From: Congeria kusceri
Lineage: Eukaryota; Mollusca; Bivalvia; Myida; Dreissenidae
Direction: 5' to 3'
Assembly: GCA_027627225.1 (NCBI GenBank)
Contig: CM051024.1
Coordinates: forward strand, 83,488,704 to 83,552,703
DNA length: 64,000 bases
The position numbers were made by a program, and so were the translations under genes. The notes under the pieces are model-generated. The model was not told the DNA's origin and did no database searches. It worked only from the letters and a program-made list of their open reading frames with translations. Shown here in pieces: positions 42,548-55,029 of this stretch; positions within the stretch are counted from its first letter, which is position 1, and every line of letters begins with the position of its first letter.

Positions 42548-42889
42548 CATCCATCCTTCAGTTTAATAGCAAATAATTTAAACACTGACAATATGTCGAC
42601 AATTTGCAAACATGATACAACGAAAGCATATGTTTACTACTATGACGTCAAAAATCAATGATTACAACGTCATTTCCGAAATGTCTATAAGACCAGTTTT
42701 GTCAGAGCGCGACTCATCACTCATTGTGGTTTCATTATGGATGAAAGCACCAGGCCCCACGAGTACGAACATCTTTAAGTTTAATTTCAATATTAATCTG
42801 TACATGCAGCAAATGGAAAGCAAAGCTCGAATGGAACAATCATTCTCATTGGGCAATATTTTAAGTTGAGACTAAGATTAAGGTTGAGA

Positions 42890-43185
42890 TTTTTCGTTAC
42901 ATGGGACCCGGTTGTGAATGTCTTACAACCTACGTTCCAAGCGTCTCTAAGCAATATATCATTACACTTAGTTAAGCTTAAACCTAATTATTTTCGTCCA
43001 GTTCTGTCGAAAGCCGTTGGCTCACTAGGACATTTTCGAGTCCGTTTTCTGAGAAGAACCCGTTCTTGGTTTCATATGAACCGATCCTTCGAACGCTCCC
43101 CGAGTACGGATGAAACTCACGATCTCCCAATCGCAAGTTGGACACCATATCCACATATCCACTTCACCACTGCGATCTTGCAGAG
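42890..43185 (-). repeat. SINE-like element, tRNA-derived
   Basis: On the minus strand near 43170-43105 are an A-box-like 'tggtgaagtggatatg' and a B-box-like 'tcgtgagtttcatcc', spaced as in a tRNA gene. A body of about 200 bp follows (containing 'cgaaaatgtcctagtgagcc'). The order fits a tRNA-derived SINE. The 3' boundary is a guess. Confidence 0.5.
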
Positions 43186-43189
43186 AGAG

Positions 43190-46100
43190 ATAATAATGTT
43201 AATTTCGTTGATATTTTTGCCAACACCTGTATCACGAACATCGTATTGTATTAGGGAGTGTGACCGTGTTGTTAGTCTAATAGTCCTTTGATTCGAAGAG
43301 AAATAAACTATGTGTGATCAAAATTTCAAAATTTCAATGCACATATTCCATCCAAACTTACCAGCATGTTTCCCAAATGATCACTTTGCAAGAAAAGAAA
43401 ACAGTATGTCACCAGCACCGGGGTCTTTTGTTCTGTTCACAGTTCAATCCACAATAATAAATAACAATAAAATTAAGCTATAAAAGATAATTAGCTTAAA
43501 TGCAATTTTAGATGACTAAAAACGCAATTTGTTATTTTACAATCGAACATGTGGAAACAGGAGCTACATTTGTGAAATGCTCATTCATTTGCCTGCCCGT
43601 TATGGGATCAAAGCAACCAGTGCCTGTATACAATTTTGATGCCTGTATGAGATTTAGCGACTATGATTGGTCAGTTGTTCTTATAAGGAACTGAAAAATC
43701 GGAATTTTTCAAGAAACAAAATGACACCATATTTAATATATTTGTTTACAAAATACAATTGTTCGGATTTGTAACATTTTTAACGGTAATAACTAAGTAA
43801 TAACTAGAATTAGTCAATAATGTAAAGTTCATTTCTATTCAGTCAGCTGTATTGTCATTAGCCCTACGGGCTCATGCCAATAAATCAGATCTCGGATAAA
43901 TGACAGTGCCTGCGTAAAATCACTTTTTAATGACATTTTAGCACACCCATTTGTTATAGAGCATTATGGCTGGCCATCTGCATGTCTATTTCGAAATACG
44001 AAATGGATTGGTGGGTAGATTTTATCAAATGTATAGGTGTTTTAAAGAATTTATGGATATTATGAATAATACATTACACAGATTAAGGAAATTACGATTC
44101 TCGGCCAATACACTATTACCTTATCCCAATAATTACCAAAAATAAGATTTGACCCCATTTTTGATCACAGGTGTGTTTTGTGTTTGTTAAATGTTGTTTG
44201 TAATGTGTTGTTTTCTAAACGGTCACTAGCCCTAGATTTGCCATATAGTTGAAGATTGTCAACATGTATTATGGTGTATTATGGACTTTCTGAACACATT
44301 GGACACATTTAAGAACACAACTGGCCACATTGTTAGGATTCAAATTAAATGACTTTATAAGAGTCGACTCCTGGTTCTCATCGTAAGCGCATGAATATAT
44401 AAATGAGCGTTAATCATAGTTTCAGGAAGATATACTTCCCAAAATCACGAATGTCTGTGCCTGCTTCGACAATGTAACTGAAGCAATTCAAGTCAGAAGC
44501 TGAAGGATAGAAGGTTGTGTATATGCTGGCCACATAGCTTCACACAGTACGCGAGGGTTAGTATATCACTATTAGACGTTGTTTAACATCGTTAAAACCG
44601 GAGTCACAGAGATACTCATTCGCGAGATGTGCATTGGAAAGCGCATATATCTATTAACATGGGAGGTAACCACTGCGTGACAGTACCTTGAAGTAACCAT
44701 TAGTACCCTAGAGTTAGTGTTAAACTCCGATATGTTTCTTGAAATACGAACATGCTTGCAATTCACCGCTGCTATTTGTCAGACAATGTCATTAATTAAG
44801 TAATTGTAAAATCATATATGCGCTTGTTTTCAACATTGTTTTCAAGAGGAATTCAAAATACAGGTACACTTATCTAACATTCACTTTATATATATGGCCC
44901 CTTTTAAGTAATTTCTGCTCGGAGAGGAGGAGGCGATGGTAGTGTAAACCAAAACAATACATGCAAGAATATGTTCTTGTATGAAAAAACAACAACTTAA
45001 CTTTAACAATCTAAACTAATAGTTTAAATTGGGAGGAGACTATTAAGATTGAAAAAAAAACAAGGTTTCTGGTCAGGGCTGCGAGGCAGCTAATCAAGCA
45101 CTTTTTATACGATGTTGTTCCAAAAATTGACCTTTCGAGTCAGCAGTATTTGAGCGAACTTTAAATTGCTCTTTCATATCTTCAGATTCATATCTGACAA
45201 AATACTAAGCAGTGGTTCAGATGCTTATATATAGTAAATATATTAACAATTCGGAATTATACAGATATACACAGACCAAAACTAAATTAAGTGTCGATTT
45301 ATGACTAAATTACTATGTTATATCTATTAAATATTGTATGTTGTCAAGCAATTGCAACAATTTTACCTCCCCATAAATATTAATACGTCACATACAATTT
45401 GTATGTAATCTGATAAATATAATGAAATATGAAATGCATTGAGGAATACGTTTGATTCTAGATGAACGCATTCATTTATGACTAGTATACTTTTGTTTTG
45501 AGTATTAATGCGATTGAAAAAGATGGGTTTTTTATACAAGTGTCAAACTGTTAAATAATGGTTTTTAGTGGTATACAAGCCATTTATATGGTTGACTATC
45601 ACGTAACATAATATATTGTATATAGATATACAATTATCAGCAAAATATTATTTCAGATTACATTTACCATTGCTTTTTGTGCACCCAACACAGCCTCATG
45701 ATCATAATAAGCTTCGTCTCTGGAGTACTAGTCGCGGGTTGTTAATGCGTCATTGTTTGCACAAACGTACATGTGCATATGTCAAATATAGCGCACCTAT
45801 TTAACTTCTATTTCAATACTTGCGTATATATGTATCTGCCAATTGTGCGTCGTTGAATACACGAGCGTACCTTTGGTTTTTAACAAGTAATTTATCATGC
45901 CTTTGCGAACCACAAATGTGTTGATTAGCATTGAAATGGCTGCAATTATAAAGGCGTATATATATTATTATATTACCAAAGTAGTGTCAATATACCTTTA
46001 TCTGATTGGCATGGACTTGGATATTTTAAAGCTCATTTAATATTATTTTTTTAAAATAATTTAAATGAAAACAAATACGATTCAAAGGGTTAATTGACAT

Positions 46101-46330
46101 TCATTCTTATCACAATCGCTAATTTAGCAAAGTCATTCAAATATTTAGACAATACCTTTTCTTCGAGTTTATATTTTTGACAATGTTCTTAATTTAATGT
46201 GCCAGTTAAACTTAAAGTCTAGGCATGTTTAAATAAATGCTTAAATTATTGACATGTGTACATAAACTTATCTGTTGAATATGTACCAAAACTTCCTTCT
46301 TGAAGAATTTGAATATTAAATGTACTTCAG
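43190..46330. other. AT-rich spacer, no gene seen
   Basis: About 3.1 kb without a convincing exon. A short open frame at 43512-43694 has no recognisable domain and no splice context. Confidence 0.4.
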
Positions 46331-46339
46331 TGTATTATA

Positions 46340-46940
46340 CTCCATGACCAGGCGATATTTCGCGTACATCACCCATGCTTCAAAGGTCAAGGTCACAATT
46401 CTAGGTCAACGGAGAAATATGTGTCATTAGTTTCCGCTCCATAACTTCTTAATGCCTAGAAAGATTGTAATATTATTTCAGATTATTATTCCCTATGACG
46501 ACCGGATGATGTGTTACGTACATTACACATGATTTTCTGACAAAGGTTCAGGTCAAAATTCAAGTTTAAAGTCAAAATAGTTGTATTTCGTTTCCTCTCC
46601 ATAAATTCTAAAGGCATTGCAGGAATTTAATATAAATTCATATTATTATTTGCCATGAACAGATATGTGTTGCCAACATGACCCACGAGTGCTTGTCAAA
46701 GGTCGTGGTCACATGTTAAGAACGAAGGCAAACTATTTGTATGGAACATATTTTCTTGCATGGAGTAATTTTCAAATGCAGTAATGTTGACCATCGAGAG
46801 AAGGTATGATGTGAGCAGGAACCAGTCATGTGGCTTAAAGGTCAATGTCACAGCTAGAGGTCAAACCTCAAATATAAATACATCCATCCATATTTTGTTT
46901 CCGATCAATACTTTCTAAATGCCTAGAACAATGTAATATT
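46340..46940. repeat. Degenerate tandem repeat with 'aaaggtcaaggtcaca' units
   Basis: Blocks such as 'caaaggtcaaggtcacaatt', 'caaaggttcaggtcaaaatt', 'caaaggtcgtggtcacatgt' and 'aaaggtcaatgtcacagcta' recur, with intervening 'ctccataa.ttct.aatgcc' pieces, at spacings of about 150-180 bp. The pattern resembles repeats common in bivalves; no coding function is seen. Confidence 0.55.
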
Positions 46941-47329
46941 TAAAATTAAATTTAAATTTAATATTACTTATATATATATAATATATAATATCGGTAGCCG
47001 ACAGTTCCAGGTCACTCATCAATAGTTCAATATTGTACTCTTGTTCGTTTTGCATTTCAAGCTCATTTCTCTTATCTTCTTATTTTCATTTTGCCAGTCA
47101 ATGACATGACGCCGAATGCCAATCAAATTCTATTATCTTACCAGCCATTCAGCGCTCAGCATTTCCTTGTGATACCATCGCAATAGCACTGCCAAAAAAG
47201 GCAGTACAGTCTTAAACACTTGTTCAACAACCTCTTAAATTAATAAGCCAGAACAAAAGTTTGCAAAAGCCATCTGAGATCTAAAAATAAGAGATAATTG
47301 CATTTCGAGGTATAACTTTAAGTTATCCT

Positions 47330-48032
47330 ACGAAACGCCAGTTCCTTTAGCAATCGTATTGAATATCTCATCGTCGAGTCCCATTTGCTGCTTGTACAAT
47401 TCCGTCTAGCGATGCATAAAGGGGAAATCTACAGCAGTACCGGTACCAGGAATAGGGTTTGCTGCAGCAAGCGAGGGAAGTAAAGCAATATTTTATATCC
47501 GTTCTTCCAACATTTTGATAGGAGCGTGTGATTTTGCATTAGCTTTTTTGTCATTCGCGATATTTTTATCAACTGATGTCCTTACAAAGTAAAATCTTTC
47601 ATTATTAGAGAGGATAGTATTCGCTAGCCAAGAGTCATTCTCTTTGAATCTAGATGCGCATGTCAAAATAAAAAAAGCGAAAAGCTCGATTTTGATAGTT
47701 TTCAAGTAAGTATCCTTTGGACAATTTGATGTTCCGACTCCAGGAATATCCCAAAATTCTAGGTTAGTGTGTTTCGGGTATTTTTTCATGATCATAGTTG
47801 TTTCGGTTGCCCCAACTTCTGCTGCCTGATGTTCGTTAGCTTTTAACCCGAGAAGTGCGTTGATGAGCGACGATTTGCATGTCCCTGATTCTCCTATCAA
47901 AGCAATTTTAATTGGACAAGTCGTCCATAAGTTAAGAGTTTTATTGATGTCTTCGCTAGTAAAGGATTTGTCACTTGCTTTAATACTCTTAGCGATATCA
48001 TTCATAACGCTTTTCACAGCATCCGTGTTCAT
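47330..48032 (-). pseudogene. Truncated IRG-family (immunity-related) GTPase
   Basis: An open frame of 179 codons begins MNTDAVKSVMNDIAK. It carries a P-loop IALIGESGTCKSSLINALLG (the Gly before Lys is replaced by Cys), a switch motif WDIPGVGTSN, and ILTCASRFKENDSWLA, typical of IRG GTPases. The frame ends at 47493. Below it, IRG C-terminal sequence resumes (LPSLAAANPIPGTGTAVDF, then LYKQQMGLDDE), but about 60 residues present in the neighbouring gene at 50542 are missing and a stop follows FPFMHR. No zinc-ribbon exon was found upstream. IRG proteins act in cell-autonomous immunity in vertebrates; the bivalve role is inferred. This looks like a decayed duplicate. Confidence 0.75.
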
Positions 48033-48049
48033 CCATTCTTCATGAAATA

Positions 48050-50541
48050 CAATAGTAAGAAGATGTATTCGTTAAATGTTTTAATGCCACCAAGTTCATA
48101 TCTAGTTACCATATTGTTAACATTTGACTCTATCCAGAACTGAAATATACATGTATTCATACAATACATAAGTTTTCAACGGCATATTGTTTTAAAACAT
48201 ATTGGACAGTTTTTATTTTCTGAAAATGTACGATTTGTGAATGACTTTGAAACTTGATGCGCAGAATCGGTTTTGTGGGTAATGCCCTATTTGTTCCTGA
48301 TTACGGTAGTATGCGCATTTGTAGTGTACACTATGAAAAAAACAACTTAATACACATTTTTTACGATTGAAATATTTCCGTATTAAAATAGACGTCGATT
48401 TTGATATCGTATGTAGGATGATATGCGATGTTAACATGTATTTCTTTTCAGAATACCATGCTGATAAACTTCATTGTATTAATGAAAACGCGGGAAATGA
48501 TGAACCATACACATTCTTGTTTTGTGTATTAAGAATATTATATAGTGTGAATTGTCAATCGATTTGAGTAATATTATCTAATTGGTATTTTATGAGTTGT
48601 TGTAGCAAAAATGTCCCATAACGGATTTCAACACCGTTCTTCAAATGCAATTAGACGTATGGAGTAACAAATGTTGTTTTCTTTTATTTAGTGAATTCAA
48701 TATAAAAATCGGTCGCAACCCACAGACCTCCAATATTTTTTTTATACCTAAGCGACGTTAAACGTTCGTATTTTTCGACATGTAAACCATAACTACAATA
48801 CATTTCTAATATGCGAGTGTGTACGAGCACTTTTTCGTGATTATATGTGTGCAGAATTGTTTATAATTTCGTCATGGTTGAAGGTTACTCTTAACATGTC
48901 TAATTTGCACATGTATTACTGAGCAATATTTATTACATATAATTTGTATCATACATAAACTGGTATGTACTTTTGCTATTAAAAATAACTTCAAACCGAT
49001 TTGTTTTTTTTTTGTTTTGTTGTTGTTCTGCGCTATTTTAGACTGTTTATGTGACTCTAAACATACAAATTTGTACTGGTATTTTTATATTAACAAATGT
49101 GCCATACTAATTTCTTTGTTGTTTAGAAAAATGATGTGAGAGCAGTCACAACCCTTGTATGCTGTTAGCGAATTTTGAAATGTCAATGTTTTGACCACGT
49201 GACCAGTGTGCACACACAAGGATGTACAGTGAGAATGTCGTACACGTTTTGTTAATAAAAATAGTCTATTTTATTTTCTCATGAAAATTTATGGTAATGA
49301 TTGCGCGCCATTTTAGATACAAAGTGTTTTGTGATCGTTTGGGTGATTATGTCCGTATATTCATAAACCGAGAAACAGCTTGCTCTTATCATAATGCCCT
49401 TACTAGTTGCGGAATTAAAATGTTCCCTCTTTGGGTAGATATCTGTGTGTCAGAGACGCGACCATTATGCATACTTGCAAAAGATATAGTATTTTATGCG
49501 ATACCAGTAGTATAAAAACTCGTAAAATAACATAAGGCACACTTTATGAAATTTCCATCAAAATAACAAACCAATATCTTGTATATGTCTATTACAAACA
49601 TGCCATGTTCTTATAATCGCTCACATATAGACAAACATCAACCCATAGTTCACACATACATATACAGGGTAAAATGGAGGAGAACAACTAAAATATAATT
49701 TAAAAAAAAACAAAACAGATTAAATGCACACCAAACTAGCTCATTATTAAACACTATTAACACAGTTGTACATACCGGTATCATATTAACCCAATGATTT
49801 TGTTAACGCAATTGAATTAGCTATCGGGTATACGCCAAACTACCATTGTCAAAATATGTCAAGACGTAATGCAATAAGGTTCATATTGCCGATCAACAGC
49901 ATGCACTTAAAAACAACACACACTTTAATATCGGGACAGAAGAACCAGATTAAACAGCTACCCATAAATTCAATACCGTTTAGTAGCCGTAACATTTAAA
50001 CACATTTATTATAAAAGCTTAGAGACAGAAATCAGTATTAAGACGTAAGTGCATGTCTACATATAAGCAATTGTCATAACTTTGCTCAGTCAATAGTATA
50101 ACAAATCAGAAATGGCAGAACAACAACAAACACAAATTAAAGGGGCATACTTATAAACAAATAACTAATATAAAAGGGGAATAATAAAGAACAAATAAGG
50201 TAACACCCATATACAGGAAATCACAATATATAAAATGTTGAGCAACTCAATTGATGATACAAAAACAAAACGTAAACATTAAAACTTCTGTAATGAAAAT
50301 CTAGACAGGCATCATCAAAAAAAGTTCAAAAACATAATATTATAATCTTTTTCACGTATACATTGTCTGAGAAATAGAAGTAAATCAGGAACTCTTGAAA
50401 AATGTCGTTTCACGTTGATATTGCACAATTGAATAACACAATATGACTTTATTAACATACTAAACTTAATACGGGCGTCGTGCACACATAACTTCACACG
50501 TGGCATATATTTTTGTTCATGTGAAGATAATGGCTGAGCAA
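48050..50541. other. AT-rich spacer between the two IRG loci
   Basis: No recognisable exon, zinc ribbon or GTPase motif. A short open frame at 49291-49515 has no recognisable domain. The 3' UTR of the second IRG gene would occupy its upper end. Confidence 0.4.
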
Positions 50542-52750
50542 TTACCGTTGTTCAGTATTTAACCATTTAGGTTTAAACTCATGGAGGCGCATTGCCTCAT
50601 CTACGCAGAGGTTCAGCAGGCGTTGTTGTATGCAAACGGATGCAGGATACGCCGTCACCATCGAAACTATACTTCCTATTATCGGAAGTGCTATGTTTAA
50701 AACAGTTTCGATTGCTTCCGTTATTGCAAGACTTGAACAGTACTTCACAAACGCGACTTTTGATCGGAAAATAAAGGATGACTGCAAATCAAGTGTAACC
50801 TTTAAATCCTCTACAGAACGATCTGTCTGTTTAGCAATGCGCTCCAATGACTTGTCATCTGTTCCTAATTGTTCTCTGTAGAATAATGTTTCCGTATGCA
50901 TTAGGACAAAATTTACGGCAATACCTGTACCTGGTATAGGAATTGCAGCCGCAAGAGATGACAGTACAGCAACTTTGTAAATTCTCGCCGCTAGGACTTG
51001 ACGTTTTGCATTGATAACTTCCGGTGATATAGCTGCAAAACACAGGATTAGCGCCTCTTTTTTACTTTCAGGAACATCGTCTTTTAGTTTCTCAAATAAT
51101 TTATTAAAATCGTATTTTCCAGGTTCTTAGTTGCTGACAAGAAAAACTAGTTGATCTGATACATGTGCGTCTTTAAGTTTTTTTATACAGTCATTTCGTA
51201 GGTCGTTCAATAATTCTGTTTGATCATGCGAGCCTTTTTTGGCAAGTTTGTCTTTCATGATGTCCACATCGATCATTGTTCTTACAAAGTAGAACCGCTT
51301 CTTTAATTCGATAACTTTCCTTGCCAATCAAGCATCATTTTCTTTAAATCTTGACTGGCATGTCACAATAAAGAAATCATATCGCTCGATATCGATTGTT
51401 TTTATGTAGGTTGCTTGTGGAAAGTTTGGTGTTCCGACTCCAGGAAGATCCCAAAATTCAAGGTTGGGGTATGTAGGGTGTGGAAAATTCTTCATGTTCA
51501 TAGTTGTCTCGGACGTACCAACTTTTGCGGCTTGACTACTGCTGGGATCTAACCCCAGCAATGCATTAATAAAGGATGATTTACCTGTCCCTGATTCCCC
51601 TATTACAGCAATCTTTATTTTACATCCTCGCCATGCATCTAGATTCCTTTTTATAATTTCGTTTGCGCCCGATACCACACTAGTTTTTAACATTTTCGCG
51701 ATATTTTCCATAATGCCTTTTGCTGAATATGAGTCTGTTGTTTCTGTCTGAAATACATGTATATAAAAGTTCGAGTTACTGGAAAAAAAACTCTGGATTG
51801 TCCCGTCCCTCAAATTTAAAGGATAACGGTAACAAAATGCTCGGGACCTAGACATATTGTCCCGAATATATAGACAAACCACTTTAATAAAACATTATAT
51901 TCATAATTGACACTCAACACCTTACCAGTTGCTTGCTGTCCGCTTCAACAGCTAGGTCTAGAAAACAAAGAAAAATTAATTAACTGTAACACATTTACAA
52001 TACATTGGCATATTTTTCGCACAAGAAGATGTAACGTTATTCTTATGGAGCACGCACTGGTATAAGTAAAAGGCTAATAATATATTGAAAATGCCAGTTA
52101 AAATTTAATTTACATGTGAAATACAGACGAATCAAAATGTAATTGATCTAAAATTCAAATTGTCCTGAAGCACTGTTAGTGTTTCGACACAAAACTAAAT
52201 TTGTGCAAATAAAACTATTGACAGCATTTTCAAAATATAGATTTACAACCTATTGATTATATTCAGTATATTGAACTACGCAACATAAACACGTGTAATA
52301 AATATACTTACTTTTAGTATCATGACTTTCCATGTGCACGTCTTGGTAAACTGGTAAGTTACTTGCATCTTTCTGAAGGACTTTAACATTTGCCCCAAGT
52401 TGACAATCTTCTTTAAATGTTTCAGAAATTTCGGCAACTCTTCTGCCGCATTTGGAACAGAAACCTGCGCCTTCGCTGATTTCGGTCTTGCATATATGGC
52501 ATATTGTTTTATTGTATTCAGCCCTGGTCCCACAGTATGGGCAAAATTTGCTTTCTTCTTGAAGTTCTTTGTCACATTTTCGACAAAATCGTTGGTTTAA
52601 AAATGTTCTAGTCCCACACTTCGGGCAAAACATAAACTCTGTTTTAATACATGCTTTACATTTACGACATTCAGTTATAGATTCTGCTCCACAGTAACAA
52701 CAAAACTTTGAATTTGTGTCGATTTCTTTCGCGCACACAAAGCAGATCAT
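50542..52750 (-). pseudogene. Zinc-ribbon + IRG GTPase fusion gene, two in-frame stops
   Basis: Three minus-strand exons join in phase: 52750-52312 (439 nt), 51957-51926 (32 nt) and 51747-50542 (1206 nt), 1677 nt or 558 residues plus stop. Exon 1 encodes four zinc ribbons: Cys 3/6/17/20, 31/34/42/45, 56/59/70/73 and 84/87/98/101. Exon 3 encodes an IRG GTPase with P-loop GESGTGKSS (about residue 207), WDLPGVG (about 257), FIVTCQSRFKEND and a helical C-terminal domain with a hydrophobic stretch (about residues 480-530). Intact IRG proteins bind GTP and act on membranes; the ribbons would bind zinc. TGA at 51328-51330 (codon 297, where Trp is usual) and TAA at 51127-51129 (codon 364) interrupt an otherwise clean frame. 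The gene is either a young pseudogene or a null allele. The exon structure and motifs argue it was functional recently. Confidence 0.75.
52312..52750 (-). other. Exon 1: four zinc ribbons of the IRG fusion gene
   Basis: Starts MICFVCAKEID at ATG 52750. Three ribbons have the form C-x2-C-x10-C-x2-C; the second has a shorter middle. The exon ends in phase 1 at a GTAAGT donor (52311 downward). This kind of stacked ribbon resembles the DZANK/zinc-ribbon families. The exon itself is undamaged. Confidence 0.75.
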
Positions 52751-54960
52751 TGTATAAGTACTTTGTGGTTGAAAAAAAAAGCTGAATATCGTAGCAATTA
52801 TAACTATGTAAATGAACAGTTCCAGTAGATATGTTCAGCTAACATGCATTCAACAGTCCAGAATCGCATTTGTCAAATATATTTTCAAAATATTATCTAT
52901 AACAATCCGAGCAAATAAAGCAACACGACTCCACACGTCCTTCACGATTTCGGTTTTAACAGCTGGAAGGTAGATTGCGCTTATCACGACATACCCACGT
53001 GATCTGAGTAAAGTCGCCGATTAGTTTAAATGTAATTGATAGGTTTGGAATAAGCTTCTAAACTTGCAAAAAGTCTTAGTCATCTTGAGTATTAACCGAG
53101 TAGCAAACTATTGTTCTGCAAAATCAACGTTCAGAAATTATTAATAATTAATTGACTTAGCGGTATTGTTATTTTGCAACAACTGCACAATAAACTCTAT
53201 TTTTTGTTCATAAAAGCCTTCCGTTTAGAGCAACGTTCACGTTACGAAGACACTGTTATTTCTGCTGATGAATGTAAACTGAACCCGTTTAACGAATTAA
53301 AAAAGATAAAAGGATTGAGGAGTGTACATTTCTTAATATTGCGTTAGTTTTTAAGCTACTGCTAATGGAGAGAAGAGTTACATACTTTGTTTGTAATTCT
53401 ACGTTATGCGAATATCAACTGATCAACATAAATGAGCTATTTTTCTACGAATTCATATAATATTGAATATGCTAACTGAAATCGATTGCAACGAGTCATA
53501 CCACTACCACAGCGCGCGTTTATGTAAATATTTAAAAATAACGTTGTTGTGATTTATGACGATTAAAAATAATAAACTAGATAAGTTATTGTATCAAATT
53601 GTTTGTTTTGTAGTTATTGTTGTTGAATCTGATTAATTTTTATTGAACATAATGACTTTATAGTTGATTCCAAGTAATATGACGTACCTCCAAACATTGA
53701 CTGATATAAACGCTAGTGACCTGATATAAAAAATAAATCAGGCAACTTTGTATCAAGCCGTTTTCAGCATAGTTGTATGATACATTTTTTTAAATACCAT
53801 CGTGGAGATCCGAATGTCCTTATGGTGATAGTAGAAATTAAGTAAAATACTTTTTTTTTAATTTAATCTTTTATTGTCCTGTTTATATATTTTAAACCAA
53901 AATGTACATAAAAAAAATCCCTGCTTACATTATATATTTAACAAACAATGAAAGAACAATTTGTTACTGCCGAGCTACTGTGATAACACATTCGTCGATG
54001 ACCACTATATTTTTGCATATTAGCACAATCTATGTATAAAGTGTTTTTGTTTCAAACCGCCCATGTAAAATGTATTTAATAAATCACCATGAATCACCAC
54101 TATGAACACAACCAACAAAACTCAAGTAACGAAATAGTTGTACATTTTCAACACTACGAATATAATTGATTTGGCGCACTTATCAAACTTACCTGACATC
54201 GAGAACATACCCTTACGTCAGAACATCCGGAAGTCAACAACACTAAGTATTTATTTTGCTTAGCTATTTAAGGAGTTTTTGCTAAGGAACGTCACGTGAC
54301 GTCAGATTGATATTTTTGTGCAGTGGGACATTACACAGGTGTGTGTGTAACAGGGAATAATAACAGCACAATAGACCAAGAAATCTAGATATAATGGTAA
54401 TGCAACAGAAAATGTTGCTCAATAACTACTTTGCCAAATGTCAAAAAGGTTTCAACAGGGTAGAGAAGACGTTTCGAGAGGATGTTAGATGCTCCCCAAG
54501 ACTTTCCTTATGTGACATCAAATCTTTATCGAAAAAATAATATAACTGAAGACACGTGTTTTAGAAGTCTAACGGTCGTATGACGGATCTTTATATTGGA
54601 TCACATTTCATCAATTGGTCAATATACACGAACATTGTTTCAAGTTAATGACGCTTCGTACGCAAAAAGTTACATTGACGTCAGTAACGTCATTAATTAC
54701 ACCGACCAGCGTTGATCGTGTGAACATAGTCCTACTTGATCATTGTTTAAAAGTGTGATGGCTGTTATTTTGCATTAACATTTACACGCCATGTCCTTAC
54801 GTCTTTTAATTCCCTGCATGTGTTTTTGTAGTTACTTAAAGATAGTGTTCTTCTATGTCTATTCTTCTAGTTTTCTATGAGGTGTCCACGAACGTATTGA
54901 ACAGCACTCGTATATGACTACAATAAAATTTCGAGTTCTTGTGATAACTGTCTAGTTAGT
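52751..54960. other. AT-rich spacer, no gene seen
   Basis: Contains the unknown promoter region of the zinc-ribbon/IRG gene. A CRE-like palindrome 'gtcacgtgacgtca' lies at 54291-54304, too far from the ATG to assign. No exon is recognised. Confidence 0.35.
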
Positions 54961-55029
54961 TTATCGCATATAAATGCATACTAATTTAAAGCATTCATGT
55001 TACATAGTCTGTGCGATAACAAAATTGTA

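Larger units (their letters stand above)
37053..42548 (-). mobile_element. Decayed Ty3/gypsy-type LTR retrotransposon
   Basis: On the minus strand, gag, protease, RT, RNase H and integrase appear in the usual order from about 42360 to 37350. Flanking direct repeats of about 125-145 bp (37055-37195 and 42424-42547) share long identical stretches such as 'gtggtctatttgataattta' and are probably the LTRs. Their outer ends are not exact and I see no target duplication. The coding region has many frame changes and several in-frame stops, so this copy cannot make its polyprotein as read. The cysteine-rich N-terminus of gag is a feature I recall from molluscan and cnidarian gypsy-type elements. Confidence 0.85.

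Noticed and set aside
43512..43694. Small plus-strand gene
   Set aside because: A 60-codon frame with no domain, no repeat relation and no splice signals; expected by chance.
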